Assembly: GCF_030936135.1 (NCBI RefSeq)
Contig: NC_082603.1
Location: 23,712,880-23,776,879 of the forward strand
Source: Gavia stellata
Lineage: Eukaryota; Chordata; Aves; Gaviiformes; Gaviidae
Length of the DNA: 64,000 nucleotides
Reading direction: 5' to 3'
Shown here: piece after piece, positions 49,896-62,400 of the stretch
Numbering within the stretch: the first letter of the stretch is position 1
Layout: the number at the start of each line of letters is the position of its first letter
Made by a program: the position numbers and the translations under genes
The notes under the pieces: generated by a model
What the model was told of the DNA's origin: nothing
The model's input: only the letters and a program-made list of their open reading frames with translations
Database searches by the model: none

Positions 49896-52800
49896 ATGGC
49901 GCAGTTCGTGTTCGAGGCGGACCTGCACGGGCTGCTGAAGCTGGACACGCCGATCCCTAACGCGCCGCCCGCGCGGTGGCAGCGCAAGGCCAAGGACAGC
50001 GGCGCCCCCGGGCCCAGCCACGCCGCCGGTGTGTCGCCCATGAAGCCGGCCAATCGCTCCCACAGCTCCAGCAAAACACCGTCCAGGACACCCGGTGAGC
50101 AGCGGCGACCACCAGCGGCATAGGTTGGGTGCGGGGAGAGTTGCTCGGGCTGCTTGCCGGTAGCTGCGGGGCTCTGTGCCAGGCTGCCCTAGCCGGCCTG
50201 CTGGTCAGGCAGGAGGAGGTGGGCTACACTGCCTGGCTTCTGGGACTCACCCACCTTCTCCCCAGCACGAGGTGGGCAGAGCTCTGTGCACTGGGATGGG
50301 GTGAACTACTGACCCTCCAGCTGAGCCTTGCTGGCACAGCTCTGTGTTGGGACAAGTGGGTAGAACTGTCTGTTGACAGCTTTACATGCTGTAACATATC
50401 TCTGCGTCCTCCCTACATGCTGTAACATATCTCTGCGTCCTCCCTACATGCTGTAACATATCTCTGCGTCCTCCCTACATGCTGTAACATATCTCTGCGT
50501 CCTCCCTACATGCTGTAACATATCTCTGCGTCCTCCCCTTATCTGTGAACTCTGGAACTGGTGCACTAGACCTAAGGAGTTGTCTTTTGGCAGTCCCTAA
50601 ACAGAGCTTAGTGCATTATACGGGGGGGGCAGAATATGAGCTAGTTGTGACTGGATGGCATGAGCTTTCTGAGTCCCACTTGTCTGGTAGGTGTGATGTT
50701 GAAGAGTGCTGGGTTTGCTGTCTTGTGAAAGATCGAATACAGGCTATTCAATAGCTGTAAAACAATATTTATGCATGTGAATGCAGGTAAATCTGGATCC
50801 AAAATCCAGAGCACCCCAACAAAGGCCGGAGGGGATCGATACATTCCCAACCGCAGTACTATGCAGATGGAGATGGCCAATTTCCTTTTAACCAAAGAGA
50901 ATGACCCTGCTGAGGAGTCTCCTACCAAGAAGGTGAGCATGTTGCTAAGTTACAATTTCTACAAAGATCACTACCAAACACCTAATCCTGGCCTTTTACA
51001 GAGAAGCAAACTGTAAATTCTATCAAGTGGGTGCATGGGGCTGACAGCCTCAGCCATCACTGCTTCCAGCTCTGGGCTTCAGGAGCCTGAGATGAGGAGG
51101 AAAGCTGTAGAGCCTGCAAGTGGAACAGGTACACAGCTGCTACACAGGAGCCTGAGTGTAGCTGCTCTGTAGGGACATTTCCCTAGGCACAGGGAGGAGC
51201 ACAGAGCCTTATACCTCTGCTTCAGCTCACTCTAGCTTGTGCCACTTCTAGTAGCAAAATTCAACTTTGGACTAATATAGCTAATATTAAAATATAGCAG
51301 GCTACAAAGACACAAAGCTGTGAGCCTGTGCATAGTGAAACTGATGGTGGTAGCTATTCTAGGACAATGTCTACATGGGGAGCTGTTCTGGAATGTGTAC
51401 ACTGTGTTCTGAAATCTGTTTATGAAGCATTTGGTCCTTTGTGGCTGTGGCTTTCCCCACTGGCAATGAGATACTGAACTTGCTACTCTTCTGTATGAAA
51501 ATGTGAGCAGGACAGTGTGCCAATGTCTGAGGAAAAGCTACTTTGAGCTGCCTATCTGTAGCTGACTCCCACAGCACAGCTGTATACCTCCTGATTCTAG
51601 GAGGAGGGAAACTTAGGTGTATGCTCTGCCAGCTGCAGTTTTAAGTGCAGCATGGGCTTTGTGTTTCAAATGCATCTCACTGAGGGTGGTTTGTCTCTGT
51701 AGGAGCAACAGAAAGCCTGGGCAGTGAATTTGAATGGCTTTGATATAGAAGAGGCAAAGATCCTCCGCCTCAGTGGAAAGCCACAGAATGCTCCAGAAGG
51801 TATGATACAGGGTCTGTGTGAGTTGACTCAGCTGGAGAGATCTGGGCAGGGGAACAGCAACACCGGGGCCCTGTGTGTGGACATGGGAGAGATCAACTGG
51901 CTTCTTCTCAGAGCTCCTATGCACACTGGCGTCTCCCTCCTTAGGGTTCCTGAGGTTGAGGGGCTGCATAACAGCTACAGTGAATTTATTTACAAAAGTT
52001 GAAATGACTGCCAGTTGCTCACTTGTACTGCAGGTGGCAAACCTTCCCAAGGTCTGCAAAATTTCAAACTCTCTGCTGTGCACTTTGTAGCTTAATTGTC
52101 ACTAAACATAATGGGATACAGAAAACCAAGTGCTTGTCTGTTGAACCTGTTCTTGTGAATTAGGGAGTTGGAGCTCACCCTGGTTCAGCAGTTGTGATGT
52201 TGGCATGCTCTGCTCATCTGAGTGCATCTTTTCTCTCAGGACTTATTTTCACTGGAAGGGATTTCTAGTGGGGTGAGCAGTGCTCAGCTGGGAGGAAACA
52301 GTAACTCAGGTTAACAAATCTGTTCTTCTGCACACAGGCTATCAGAATAACCTGAAAGTGCTCTACAGTCAGAAAACGACACCTGGATCCAGTAGGAAGA
52401 ATGGCAGATATATTCCCTCAATGCCAGACCGGATCCTGGATGCACCGGAGATCCGCAATGACTATTGTAAGTAGGCTGCAAGGTTGAGTGCTGGGCATTG
52501 AGATCATACTGCACTTGAGTGCAGTTCCTAGGACAATGTAACAGGGCTGTTTCAATACCTTAAGCACCCAGGCTGGCACGGACCACTTCTGCAGTGTCCC
52601 TGTGTAGCCTTATAAAACAGTGGTCCAGAGTGCTGTGTAGGTGACTTGGATTGGGGCTACCTGACTAACTGGGCATGGTGACATCCAGAAGACTGCTCCT
52701 TACTTCTGTGTGTATGTGCGCACACCTGGTGCAGGTGGAAGATCTGGCATTAGTGCTGGTGATGGGCAGGGCTCTCCAGGTAAGCACAGTGTGACCTGCA

Positions 52801-55100
52801 CTATTCTTCCAAATTGTAGATCTGAATCTCATTGACTGGAGCTCTCAGAACTTCCTGGCAGTGGCTCTGGACAACTCTGTCTATCTGTGGAATCACACCT
52901 CTGGGGAGATTATCCAGCTGCTGCAGATGGAGCATCCAGATGATTATGTTTCCTCTGTGTCATGGATTAAAGAAGGAAACTACCTTGCTGTTGGCACAAG
53001 TAATGCTGAGGTCCAGGTGAGGAGTAAAACTAGAGGTGTTGTCTAGGGATTGCTGGAGCTGTGGGGCCTTGGGGCAAAAGCTTGGCTAGCACAAGAAGGA
53101 TGCAATGCACCCTGACTTGTCTTGACTGGTGTGGGGTGGAAATGTGCACAGCAAGTGACCAACTGCAGCAGCAAGGCAGTTTGGTTTTGGGGTCTTCTGA
53201 CACCTGGAGTTACCTTCTGCTCTATAGGCGTGAGACACAAATTGATCTCTGCTCTCATATTGACAAGGTTGAATGCTAGAGCCTGTGCGGTGAGGTTCCT
53301 AGGGCAAAGCAACAGGGCCAGGTTTCCTCATCCTCTGGAGAACTTATTGCTCTGCCTCTCTAGCTATGGGACATACAGCAGCAGAAACGTCTCCGAAATA
53401 TGACCAGCCACTCTTCCCGTGTGGGGTCCCTCAGCTGGAACAGCTACATCCTCTCCAGGTAAAGCAGTGGGTGGGGGTGGGTGAAGGACAGTGTCCAGCT
53501 GTTGCAGATTCCTATCCTATATCTGTGAGTGGCGCAGGTTAGGGATGGCAGAGAGGAGTTTCTGTCCTGGCTTGGGATTCTTACTCAGTGTGTTCTGTTG
53601 GGTCTATGGGGAGAAGGCCTCCCTTCTCTCTTGCCCTTTGTGCTGAAGTCAAAGAGCTTCTATGGCTGCTTTGCTCATGCCAACAGGCCAGCGAAGCTGG
53701 TAACACTGGCCGAAACCCAGTGGCAGGTACAGCAGTCTTGCAAGAGCACATAAATGGATTTTGGTGAAAATATGTGCCAGCCTGACCCTGCAAGCCTTCT
53801 CTCTGCAGTGGGGCGCGGACTGGCCACATCCACCACCATGATGTCAGAGTGGCTGAGCATCATGTGGCCACACTTGCCGGCCACACACAGGAGGTGTGTG
53901 GACTCAAGTGGTCTCTAGATGGCCGCTACCTGGCCAGTGGTGGCAATGACAACCTGGTGAACATCTGGCCATGTACCCAGGGGAACAGTGGAGATTTTGC
54001 TCCTGTACAAACCTTCACTCAGCACCAGGGTGCTGTCAAGGTGAGTGCAGGGCTGCTGTGGGTGAGGTGTGGGCACATGTCTGTGTGCAAGGCAGATGTG
54101 CAGCATTGGCTGTGCATAGGTTGCCTCTTGCATGACTTAGAATTAACCCCTTTCTTTCAGGCTGTGGCATGGTGTCCATGGCAGTCAAATGTTCTAGCCA
54201 CTGGAGGTGGGACTAGTGACAGACACATCCGCATCTGGAATGTGTGCTCTGGCACCTGCCTCAGTGCTGTTGATGCCCATTCCCAGGTGAGACATGAACA
54301 TCAGCTTGGAGATAAACACCTGGCAGGATGCCTCTACAGAGCTGCTGGCTCCTGAGGCCCAGAGGCATGGGAAGGAGGGGACCATGCTCATCTCTGGGTG
54401 GTGAGCATCAGTGCAAGCAGCTAGTCTTACCTGCATTACTGCTTCTTCCCAGGTCTGTTCTATCCTGTGGTCAACGAACTACAAGGAGTTCATTTCAGGC
54501 CATGGCTTTGCACAGAATCAGCTGGTTGTATGGAAGTATCCAACGATGGCCAAGGTCACTGAGCTGCGAGGTAGGCTGGACCCTTTGCCTGGGGAAGGGA
54601 GGGCTGCTAGAGGCTGAAGGCAGATGTAATCCTTGGTTTGAGCAGACTGGTGGTCTAGCCTGGAGCATCACTGATGCAGAATGGTGTCCAGGGGCATGCT
54701 GCTAGAGGGAGGCACTCCTGTGGGCTGCTGAAGAAACATTGTTGTTTCAAATGCATGCCTAGGGTGTGAATTCATGCAGCTGCAGCATGGTGTAGGACCA
54801 GCTATGCAAACCTGGTGGGGCTGATGGGGCATATGGTAGTAAATGTAACCGTTGTGGTAGAAACAGAGGGACCAGGGCATGTGGTCATCAGTCCAGCCCT
54901 GACTGCACACCTCCTCCTCAGGTCACACTGCCAGAGTCTTGAACCTGACTATGAGCCCTGATGGTGCAACAGTGGCCTCGGCAGCTGCTGATGAAACATT
55001 GCGGCTCTGGCGCTGTTTTGAGATGGACCCCGTAAAGAAGAAGGAGAGAGAGAAGGCAAATAGTGCCAAAAGCAGCATCATTCACCAGGGCATCCGATGA
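49896..55100 (+). CDS. CDC20: CDC20, APC/C activator and spindle-checkpoint target
   Basis: Substrate adaptor that activates the anaphase-promoting complex and is held by MAD2/BUBR1. Ten coding exons: 49896-50094, 50787-50932, 51703-51799, 52338-52466, 52820-53016, 53364-53458, 53809-54040, 54161-54286, 54453-54570 and 54922-55100, giving 505 residues (human 499). C-box DRYIPNR is at 83-89, KEN box at 103-105, MAD2-binding KILRL at 134-138, then a seven-bladed WD40 propeller (about 180-480) and the C-terminal IR dipeptide that docks on APC/C. The human CRY box reads GRY here (170-172). Start context gcgccATGG is strong. The gene is intact, and phases and borders are consistent throughout. It starts less than 0.35 kb after the MPL stop codon. 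Confidence 0.98.
50384..50538 (+). repeat. 31-bp minisatellite, 5 copies, in CDC20 intron 2
   Basis: The unit starts acatgctgtaacatatctct and has a period of 31 bases, at 50384, 50415, 50446, 50477 and 50508. The copies are identical except at the end of the last one (cctcccctt). It lies in the intron following the first coding exon. Confidence 0.96.
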
Positions 55101-55165
55101 GGGCACTGGGCTGTTGCAGGGAGGGGGAAAATCTGGCTTACACACTGTACAGTATTTTAAATGTT

Positions 55166-55171
55166 AATAAA
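55166..55171 (+). terminator. CDC20: CDC20 poly(A) signal AATAAA
   Basis: Canonical AATAAA 66 bases after the stop codon (atgttAATAAActgc), followed by T-rich sequence. The 3' UTR is about 90 bases. Confidence 0.8.
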
Positions 55172-55199
55172 CTGCTTTAATTTGACTTTTTATGGAGTT

Positions 55200-58100
55200 T
55201 GGAAGAAGAGGCCACAGCTCACAGAACCAAGCCCTTCTTCCCTGAGGTTTGGGATCTGGGCAAGTGGTGGAGCTCTTGTTCTAGAGCTAGTATGCAGCCC
55301 TAAAGCCCTGTGCAGCTAGCACAGCCCTGAAGTCCTGGGAGAAGAAGGATGCTGTGCAATGGCTGTACTTCTGTATCTATCCCAGGTAAGGCAGGGTATG
55401 TCACCTGTGCCATCTTCATGCTGACCACCAGTGCAGCAGCTCTACCACAGGGGAAAGCTGTAGCCTGGATGACTTCCTAGCCCTTAATTACCTTCCCAGC
55501 CCTGCGGTGGGGTTAGGTGAGAGTACACAAGAGCAGTGAACCAGCTCTGAACTGGCCCCTGCCCCTAAGAGGGCAGCAGTAAGGCTCAACTGAAAACACA
55601 GTATGTCTGTGCCCCTAGCTTCTGCTGTGTCCTGCCTCTTGGCCAGGTGGGCCTTACTGTGTGTCTGCAGGTGACTACCAGCAGTGATCACCTGTGTCAG
55701 AGCAGTCTGGGGACTTGTTCTTGTTCTGTAGCATCACCTGCACATAGCAGTTAGTTACTGTTGTTCTGCTACATGCAGCCTCTGTGCCACAGCCAATGCT
55801 GCCTGCTCTTACAGTGCTATGGCAAAACAGCTACTTTTGCAGTGAATTTAGTATTGAATTTAGGAGCCAAATGCTATGGGGAAAAAAGGGGGGGCTGGAA
55901 ACATACAGCAACAGCTGTATTCACCTCAAAGGCCAGAAAGGGGCTGGCAATGGTGTATAGCCTGATGCAAAACAAAAGGTTAGTTTACATTGCCACAGCC
56001 AGCTTGGATGTCAGACAAGAGACTCCCAAAGCACCATCAACCCAGTGCATGGCCCTTAGTCATAGACTCTTCCAGCAGCCCTGATCTCTGTCCTCCCTTC
56101 CTGCTGAGGGGAAGTCTGTGAGGCTGCACACAGGGAAGCAGGCACCAGGGCTCAGCTGCCATTTGGTAGAGCTTGACTCCCCAGCAGTTGGAAAAATGCT
56201 TTTTTTCCAGACTCAGTTATGCTGGTGCAAGTGCAGGGAGCAATGCAGGGCTATGCTGTTTTGCACATTGGAGCTGTGGTGGGTGTGGGGTTGCACCAGT
56301 GCAGCCAGGGTCACTGCACAGCTGATTAGCACTGTGGCCTGGGCCTCCCACCTGAGGGTGGATTATTAACTGTTTTCACCTTCCTCTCAGCACAGTACCA
56401 TGCTGTACCTGGCACTACATTCCTGCTTTAAGCCCCATGGAGCCTTCAATGGTGGGCAGTGTTGGCACCAACTTGTGCTGACGCCAGCCTGTGTGCACCC
56501 CACAACCACCACAGCAGCCCCCCACCTATTGCTGATATGGGGGGGCACAGTCTCACAAAACAGCTAGCAGCAGCTGAGCCCAGCACCTTCCCAGCAGGGC
56601 TGTTGGTGCATCCCCATTTGGCCACCTGGGGAAGAACAGGGGAGGGCTAGGAGAGGAAGAGGCAGCTCTCCTTCCTCTTTAGAAGCAAATCCTAGGGCAG
56701 CCACTGGATATAACAGAGAAGGGGGGCAGGAACCCCCCCAGAGCTGGGCTGCTGTTGTAGGAGCCCTGCCCCACACACCTCCAGTTCAATAGTGGGAATT
56801 AGCACAGATTTGCCCTATGCCCCCACAGCAGATTAAGGCTTCCCATAGTTCCTGACCCTGAAAGGAAGGCTTTATAGACCTGAAAGCTGGTGTAGTTTCT
56901 TCACTCCTCTATAATAGCAGTTTATCTTTCTCAGACAGAGCCTGTCTTGCCTCTCTCCTTAGCACATACCCACCCCCAGAAGCTGTGCATTACACACCCC
57001 TTAAAAGTCCTCTGAGCATTACTAGAAGGTGATGCTACTGCAGTATCTTCCTTTGACCCCACACTGGTTCTACTGCCCTAGAGTGAGGAGGAGCAGAGGA
57101 AGGAGCTGGGCACTGATCCAGCAGGCCCAGGAAATGCTGCCATATAAGGTGTGAATTCAGTTCAGAGCAGTAGCCCAGACTGACCATGACAGCATATAAA
57201 TTACCAAATGCCATGGCCAGCCCATGGAAAGATCACAACTAATGGGAACAATTGGAGGAAGGGAAAGCAGAGCACACATAGGGAACAGCCCCTTTTAAAG
57301 TGCCAAGCATAAGTAGATTAAAGTATTGTTACTATTTTGGGCAAAAGCAAAGACAGTCCTGTTTACCAAGAGTCAGCTGGGGACAAAGAAGGAGGCTAGA
57401 TGGGAAAAGCTCCACCTCAGCCAGGCAGTCACCTACAGCTCCTGAGGTAGTGACTTCTGAGCACTGAACTAATGTTACACACCACTTCAGCAGGGACCAG
57501 AACAAGCTCTCCTGCCAGTCCTTGCCCAGGGAAGCAGCAATAACTGGGAGAACACTACACAGTGCGGCAGCCAGATCCCATTTTAAGGCTTCATACAAGG
57601 GCACTGAGCACTGTAAAATGTGGTGATACCCACATGCAGTTAGGCATATTGGTCACACCAGTTCAGGTCACTTGAAGAGGTTTTCCTACATTTCAGAGCA
57701 TGGCCTTGAGGCATACAGCAGCTCAGGCATGGTCAGCAGAGCTTCCCCTCATAACAAGCCATGCTCTAGGGCTTTGGCTGGACATCCACTAAAGCCCTCC
57801 CACATCCCAAACAAACCTACAGTGAAACTCAGCTTCTGGAGGCCTGCTGGTCTAATGCATTCCTCCCAGCCACAAGCAGCCCAGCCAGCTACCTACCCCT
57901 CTTCCCAGGCTTGAGTCAGCACCTAGGCTGGCCGCCCTGCTCAGGAGGGCCCCAGTCACAAGGTGATGGGGAAGGCAGCACTGCACCCCAACAGCACTGA
58001 AGGTAAGCCAGACTGTCTCAGGCAGTAGAGACAGAGCCCAGCCAGGCAAGATGCACTTCTGTAGCAAAAGCAAGGTAGCAGCAACATAAACCTTCCCCTG

Positions 58101-58590
58101 ACCAACCTGAGCTATATTCTGCACAGATCCACACTGCAGGGTCATTCACAGATGGCAGCAGATTTGGCTTCAGCAGATACAGAAAGCAAGACTGCTGTTC
58201 CCCCATCACCTGGGGTTCCAGGCTCTCTATTCCCTGCTCTGTTAGGCTTCAGCTCCCCAGGATTTCTGAAAAGCAGCAGCTCTGCCTGGGCAGCTGGCCT
58301 GGATCCCAGCCCACACCCACACTCCACCCCAGCCATTCTTTCACAGGGTGGAGCCACTTTCACAACAGGAGCCTTGACACATTTCCTGCCCTGAGCACTG
58401 CTCTACCAAAGCACTTGGAAACAATCTACCATCTGCTCTATCAGCACACTGCTATTGCCCTCTCCCCCCAACACACAAACCTGCTACACCAGCTGCTTCT
58501 CCCAGCCCTGCCTCCAACCACACTGGGCAGGACCAAGCACCTGGAACAGCTTCTGAGCACAGCAAGCCAGGAAAACAAGACAGCAGAGCC
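55200..58590. other. Intergenic between the convergent CDC20 and ELOVL1 genes
   Basis: No exon, tandem repeat or clear mobile element was seen in 3.4 kb. Short open frames look compositional. No sign of an extra gene between CDC20 and ELOVL1. Confidence 0.6.
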
Positions 58591-59798
58591 ATTTCTCCTT
58601 CTGTCTGTTTATTTGTGATAGAAGAGCAGCCCAATCTGACAGGGCCTGGCTCCTTCACCTCATCATCAAGGCCATCAGCATGGTTTTGGTTACAGCCAGA
58701 GCAGGTGATGGGCACCAGGCCCAGGAGAGCTGCTGCACTGCCCTGCTGTAAGGCAGAGTACACCTTCACCCAGGCCCAGTCAGATCCACAGAGGCAAGAG
58801 GTGCTCACTGTTACACCATAGCAGGGCACACTACAACCACCCTCTGCTGTACTCACACTGGGCCAGAGCAGGGCTGGTCCCAAGCAGGAGCACCCAGGAG
58901 CTGATTCTAGGGGCAATTATTGCTCAAGTCTTGAGTTTGCAGGAATGGAAGTGGTCCAAGGCTGAGCTTGGCCTCCCCCACTCTGGAGCAAGCCACCAGC
59001 TGCCATACAGGATCAGGTAAGTGTGGCTAAAGCACACACCAAGCACCCAGCCCAGGCACAGAAAGGCAAGGCAACCTGGGCTTACTGTGCAGGGGAGGCA
59101 TTTCAGGCTGTCACAACCCCTGCTACATACTAGGCACAGGGCATGTGTACTGTACTGGGCAGGTCTGGGCCCTTGAGTCCCATATGCACTGCCCCTACAT
59201 TCTCCACAGCCATGCCTGAGCACAGATACACCAGAGCAGGACCCCCCACCTGGGCACACACGGACCAGAAGGGACATGCAGCACTGTGGCATGGAACAAA
59301 GTGGCACAACGCATGGTAGAGCAGGAGCACTCACACTTGAGCTGGCAGTGGCAAGCAGCCAGGGACAAGTCTGCTCATCCACACAGGCTCTGATGAGACA
59401 GGGAAGAGGAGAGGGCACCAGGACAGGGACCAGTCTCTTCTTTTGGTCCTACTCAGAAGGAAATGGCCCCCAGGCAGAAGGGCCAGATGTAGGCACTTGG
59501 GGGAAGTTCCTTTGGAAACACTGGAATGGGACTGCAGCCTCACAGCTGTGATGCAGGCAGCTGCCTCTCTGCTCAGCAACCCTGAGAAACAGCACAAGCC
59601 CTCCCAGGAGCAGGAGAAGTTGCCCATGGCTGCTCAGAGCAGAGGGGCTGGGCATGCAGACAGAGGACCGCAGGGCTGGGCACAGGGGTACAACAGTCTG
59701 TAGGCACTTGACTTGGCTAGTGGCACCCAGGAGCAGGGGAACAGGTCCCAGCTGCCTCTGCCCCGGGGCTCTCATTGGCTCTGGGAGGGCCTTGCCCT
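58590..59798 (-). other. ELOVL1: ELOVL1 3' UTR with AATAAA at 58613-58608 (-)
   Basis: On the minus strand an AATAAA (cacAATAAAcag-type context, plus-strand tttatt at 58608-58613) lies 1.19 kb after the stop. No nearer canonical signal was noticed, so a UTR of about 1.2 kb is inferred. Confidence 0.5.
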
Positions 59799-62384
59799 CT
59801 AGTTGGCTTTGACCTTGCCGTTGGTGACAGTGCCATTCTCATGGATGCTGCTACCATTGTGCTGCGCTGCTTGCTCAGCCACCCTGGGCAACCGTTTGCC
59901 CTTGGTGTAGGACTGGTACCAGAAGTTGGAGAAGAGGATGAAGAAGATGGTCCCATAAATCCAGATGAGGTGGATGAAGATGGGGAACTGGTACTGGCAG
60001 CTGGGCATGAAGTAATACTGGGAGATGTGGACGGAGACAATCACGAACTGTGCCTGGGAGCAAGGCAGAGCAGGGACAAGTTATTCATGGGAGCAGGGTC
60101 AGGGATCCCACTAAAGACCTTCTTTCTAAGTGAAACCAGTAAGCTTCTTTCCCACTCCGAAGTAGACATCCTTATGGTGAGGCACATTCAGCAGCAGCTG
60201 AAGGAGGCAGGCACAAGTCTCAAGACAGCATACGCCTCTCACCCTCCCAAAACAGCTGCAGCCCAGGGGCAGCAGGCTGAGCAGCACCCATGCACTAACC
60301 AGGCTGGTAGGGCTATCAGAAGCCCACAGTGGGCCAGAGCTGCTAGAAACCCAGAGCGAGAGGCTGCAGAAGAGACAGCTACCGCTGCTGGCTGCACCTT
60401 TCATAAGTACAAGGGCTGGCCTACCCCCCACATGCTCTGTTCCACAGCACAGACTCACCAGCTGGATGGCCGTGATGTGCTTCTTCCACCACAGGTACTT
60501 CTGAAAGGCAGGTCCTGCTGCTGAGAGCCCATAGTAGAAGTACATGACAACGTGCACCATGGAATTGATCATGGCATGGAATGAGCCCATTCCCCCTGTT
60601 AAGACAGATTTTCATTAGCATAAGTCAATCCTCCACAGCAATTAGCACTACAAGGAGCTCCTAGGAGATCAGCAGAGCCAAAAAACCCTTCTCAGCATGC
60701 TGGGGCTAACCCCACCCTTTCCCCAAGCTGTGCACCCAGACAGTTTTCATCTTACCTGGACCAAACCTTGCTCCCCACCACCAGCTCCAAGGCAGAACAG
60801 AGTGGTGGAAGAGGTGCAGGAATGTGACCTGTTCATTCTTCTTCCGCAGGACAAAGATAACCTGCAATGAGAGCCCAACAGCATCAAGGACCTGCAGCCT
60901 TGGGAGCAGCTAGAGCAGGCTGGGCCACTAATTCACAGTGTCTGATCTCAGTGATGCTTCCCCCCCCTCCTCCAAGCTCACTGCCACCACACATTAGGTC
61001 ACCCCACAGCTTCCAGAGCTCTAACATGCCAAGAGTGGCCTCTGCAATAGCCCAGAGTGGCCTCCTTGGCAGTGATGCCAGACAGAAGCACTGCCAGGTC
61101 AGACTGGAAGGGCTGAAGAAAGCACCCACACCAAGTACACTGGGCCCCAACTCCCTGCCCAGCAAGAAGTGACAAGGCCTCCTCAGTAACTCACCGTGTC
61201 CGTCAGTTCAATGAACTTGGAGAAGACAAAGAGCCAAGCAACACTGACCATCTGTAACAAAACAGGTTAACATTAGAGACCCACCTCAGCCTGAACATGC
61301 CCAGTGACCAAGGGTCTCCATACAGTAACCCTGGGGTGAAACCAACAGACAGGGACTGCAAGCCCTCTGCCTCAGGAGAGGCAGGTAGCTGTGACCTTAC
61401 TGTCCAAACACAAGCACTAAAGGCCATCCCCACTTATTGGGAGATGGATGAGAACTCACCCTGAGGGCCTTGGGGTCCTGTGAGAAGTCCACAGGGTCAC
61501 ATCGCCAGGTGTACCCAGTAAGCCACCCTGCCATCAGAAACTGCAACAAGAGCATCATCAGGATTAAGCCCAACACATCACCCACTGCACTTCCCAAGCC
61601 CTGTGCAGAAGGGCCAGGAACAGCCTGTAAAAAGGCTCCCCATCACCCACACCGCCTGCATGGACTGCTTTATATGTGCCAAACAAAGCCTACTGCAAAC
61701 AACTTACCTCATAGACTATGTAAAGTGAGAGTCCCACCAGAAAGAAGTTATATAGCACCATGAACTTCTTCAGGTTTAAAGGCTTCCTGTTGGCCATTAG
61801 CCGGGGACCCAAGGATAGCACGAAGTAGACATATGCCAGAAGGATGCCCATCACAAGGAACGGGGACTGCATCAGTGGATAATCAGCAATGCGGGGGTCT
61901 GCAGAAAGAGTCAAGGTGCAGGGCAATTAGCATCCTCACCCCAATCTAGTGCCAGCAATGCTAATGCCAGAGTGGAGGCAAGGACATGGCAATCCTGTTC
62001 TCCTAGGACAGGAGTGCAGGGGGACCCAGTCTGGGAGCAGAGGCTGGTAAAGCCAGCCAAACTCTGTAAGGTAAAGCCTGAAGCCACGCTGCAGGGCAGC
62101 CTGGAGACCCTCTGCCCAAGAGGGCAGAAGTGCCCCAAAAAGGGCTTGCACAGGCACTGAGGCAAGATAACCTCCTAATGGGCAGCCCAAAAACCCCAGA
62201 GCTGCATCTACATCAGGGTAGAGGCAGGATGCAGCTAGACCCAGACTGCTTCAGCAATGACAGACCACCCCCCTGTGCTTGTGGCAGTAAGGCACATAGT
62301 GCCACCTGCCCTGCAGCTGGGCAGAGCCAAACACCCACCTGCTTTCTTCATGAAGTCCTGATACATGGTCACAATCCCCTCCAT
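59799..62384 (-). CDS. ELOVL1: ELOVL1, very-long-chain fatty acid elongase
   Basis: Endoplasmic-reticulum condensing enzyme (3-keto acyl-CoA synthase step) for saturated and monounsaturated C20-C26 acyl-CoAs. Coding exons on the minus strand: 62384-62339, 61898-61708, 61540-61460, 61251-61195, 60861-60756, 60595-60459 and 60053-59799, giving 290 residues (human 279). Seven hydrophobic spans are expected from the family and can be traced. The catalytic histidine box HLFHH is at 141-145, within [19 protein letters not shown]. Other conserved motifs are [35 protein letters not shown] and [21 protein letters not shown]. The C-terminus KVKAN is a KxKxx-type ER-retrieval signal. The tail before it is about 10 residues longer than in human. 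The start exon has an acceptor at 62401, so the 5' UTR continues in an upstream exon not identified here. Intact. Confidence 0.97.
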
Positions 62385-62400
62385 GGTGGTGGCAGTATCT

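Noticed and set aside
49199-50074. A 291-codon repetitive, proline-rich open frame on the minus strand
   Set aside because: It is produced by the 43-bp minisatellite, whose period is not a multiple of three and lacks stops in all frames on that strand. It overlaps the CDC20 promoter and first coding exon.
55200-58590. Possible extra gene between CDC20 and ELOVL1
   Set aside because: No frame with domain features, no convincing splice pairs, and human synteny expects none here.
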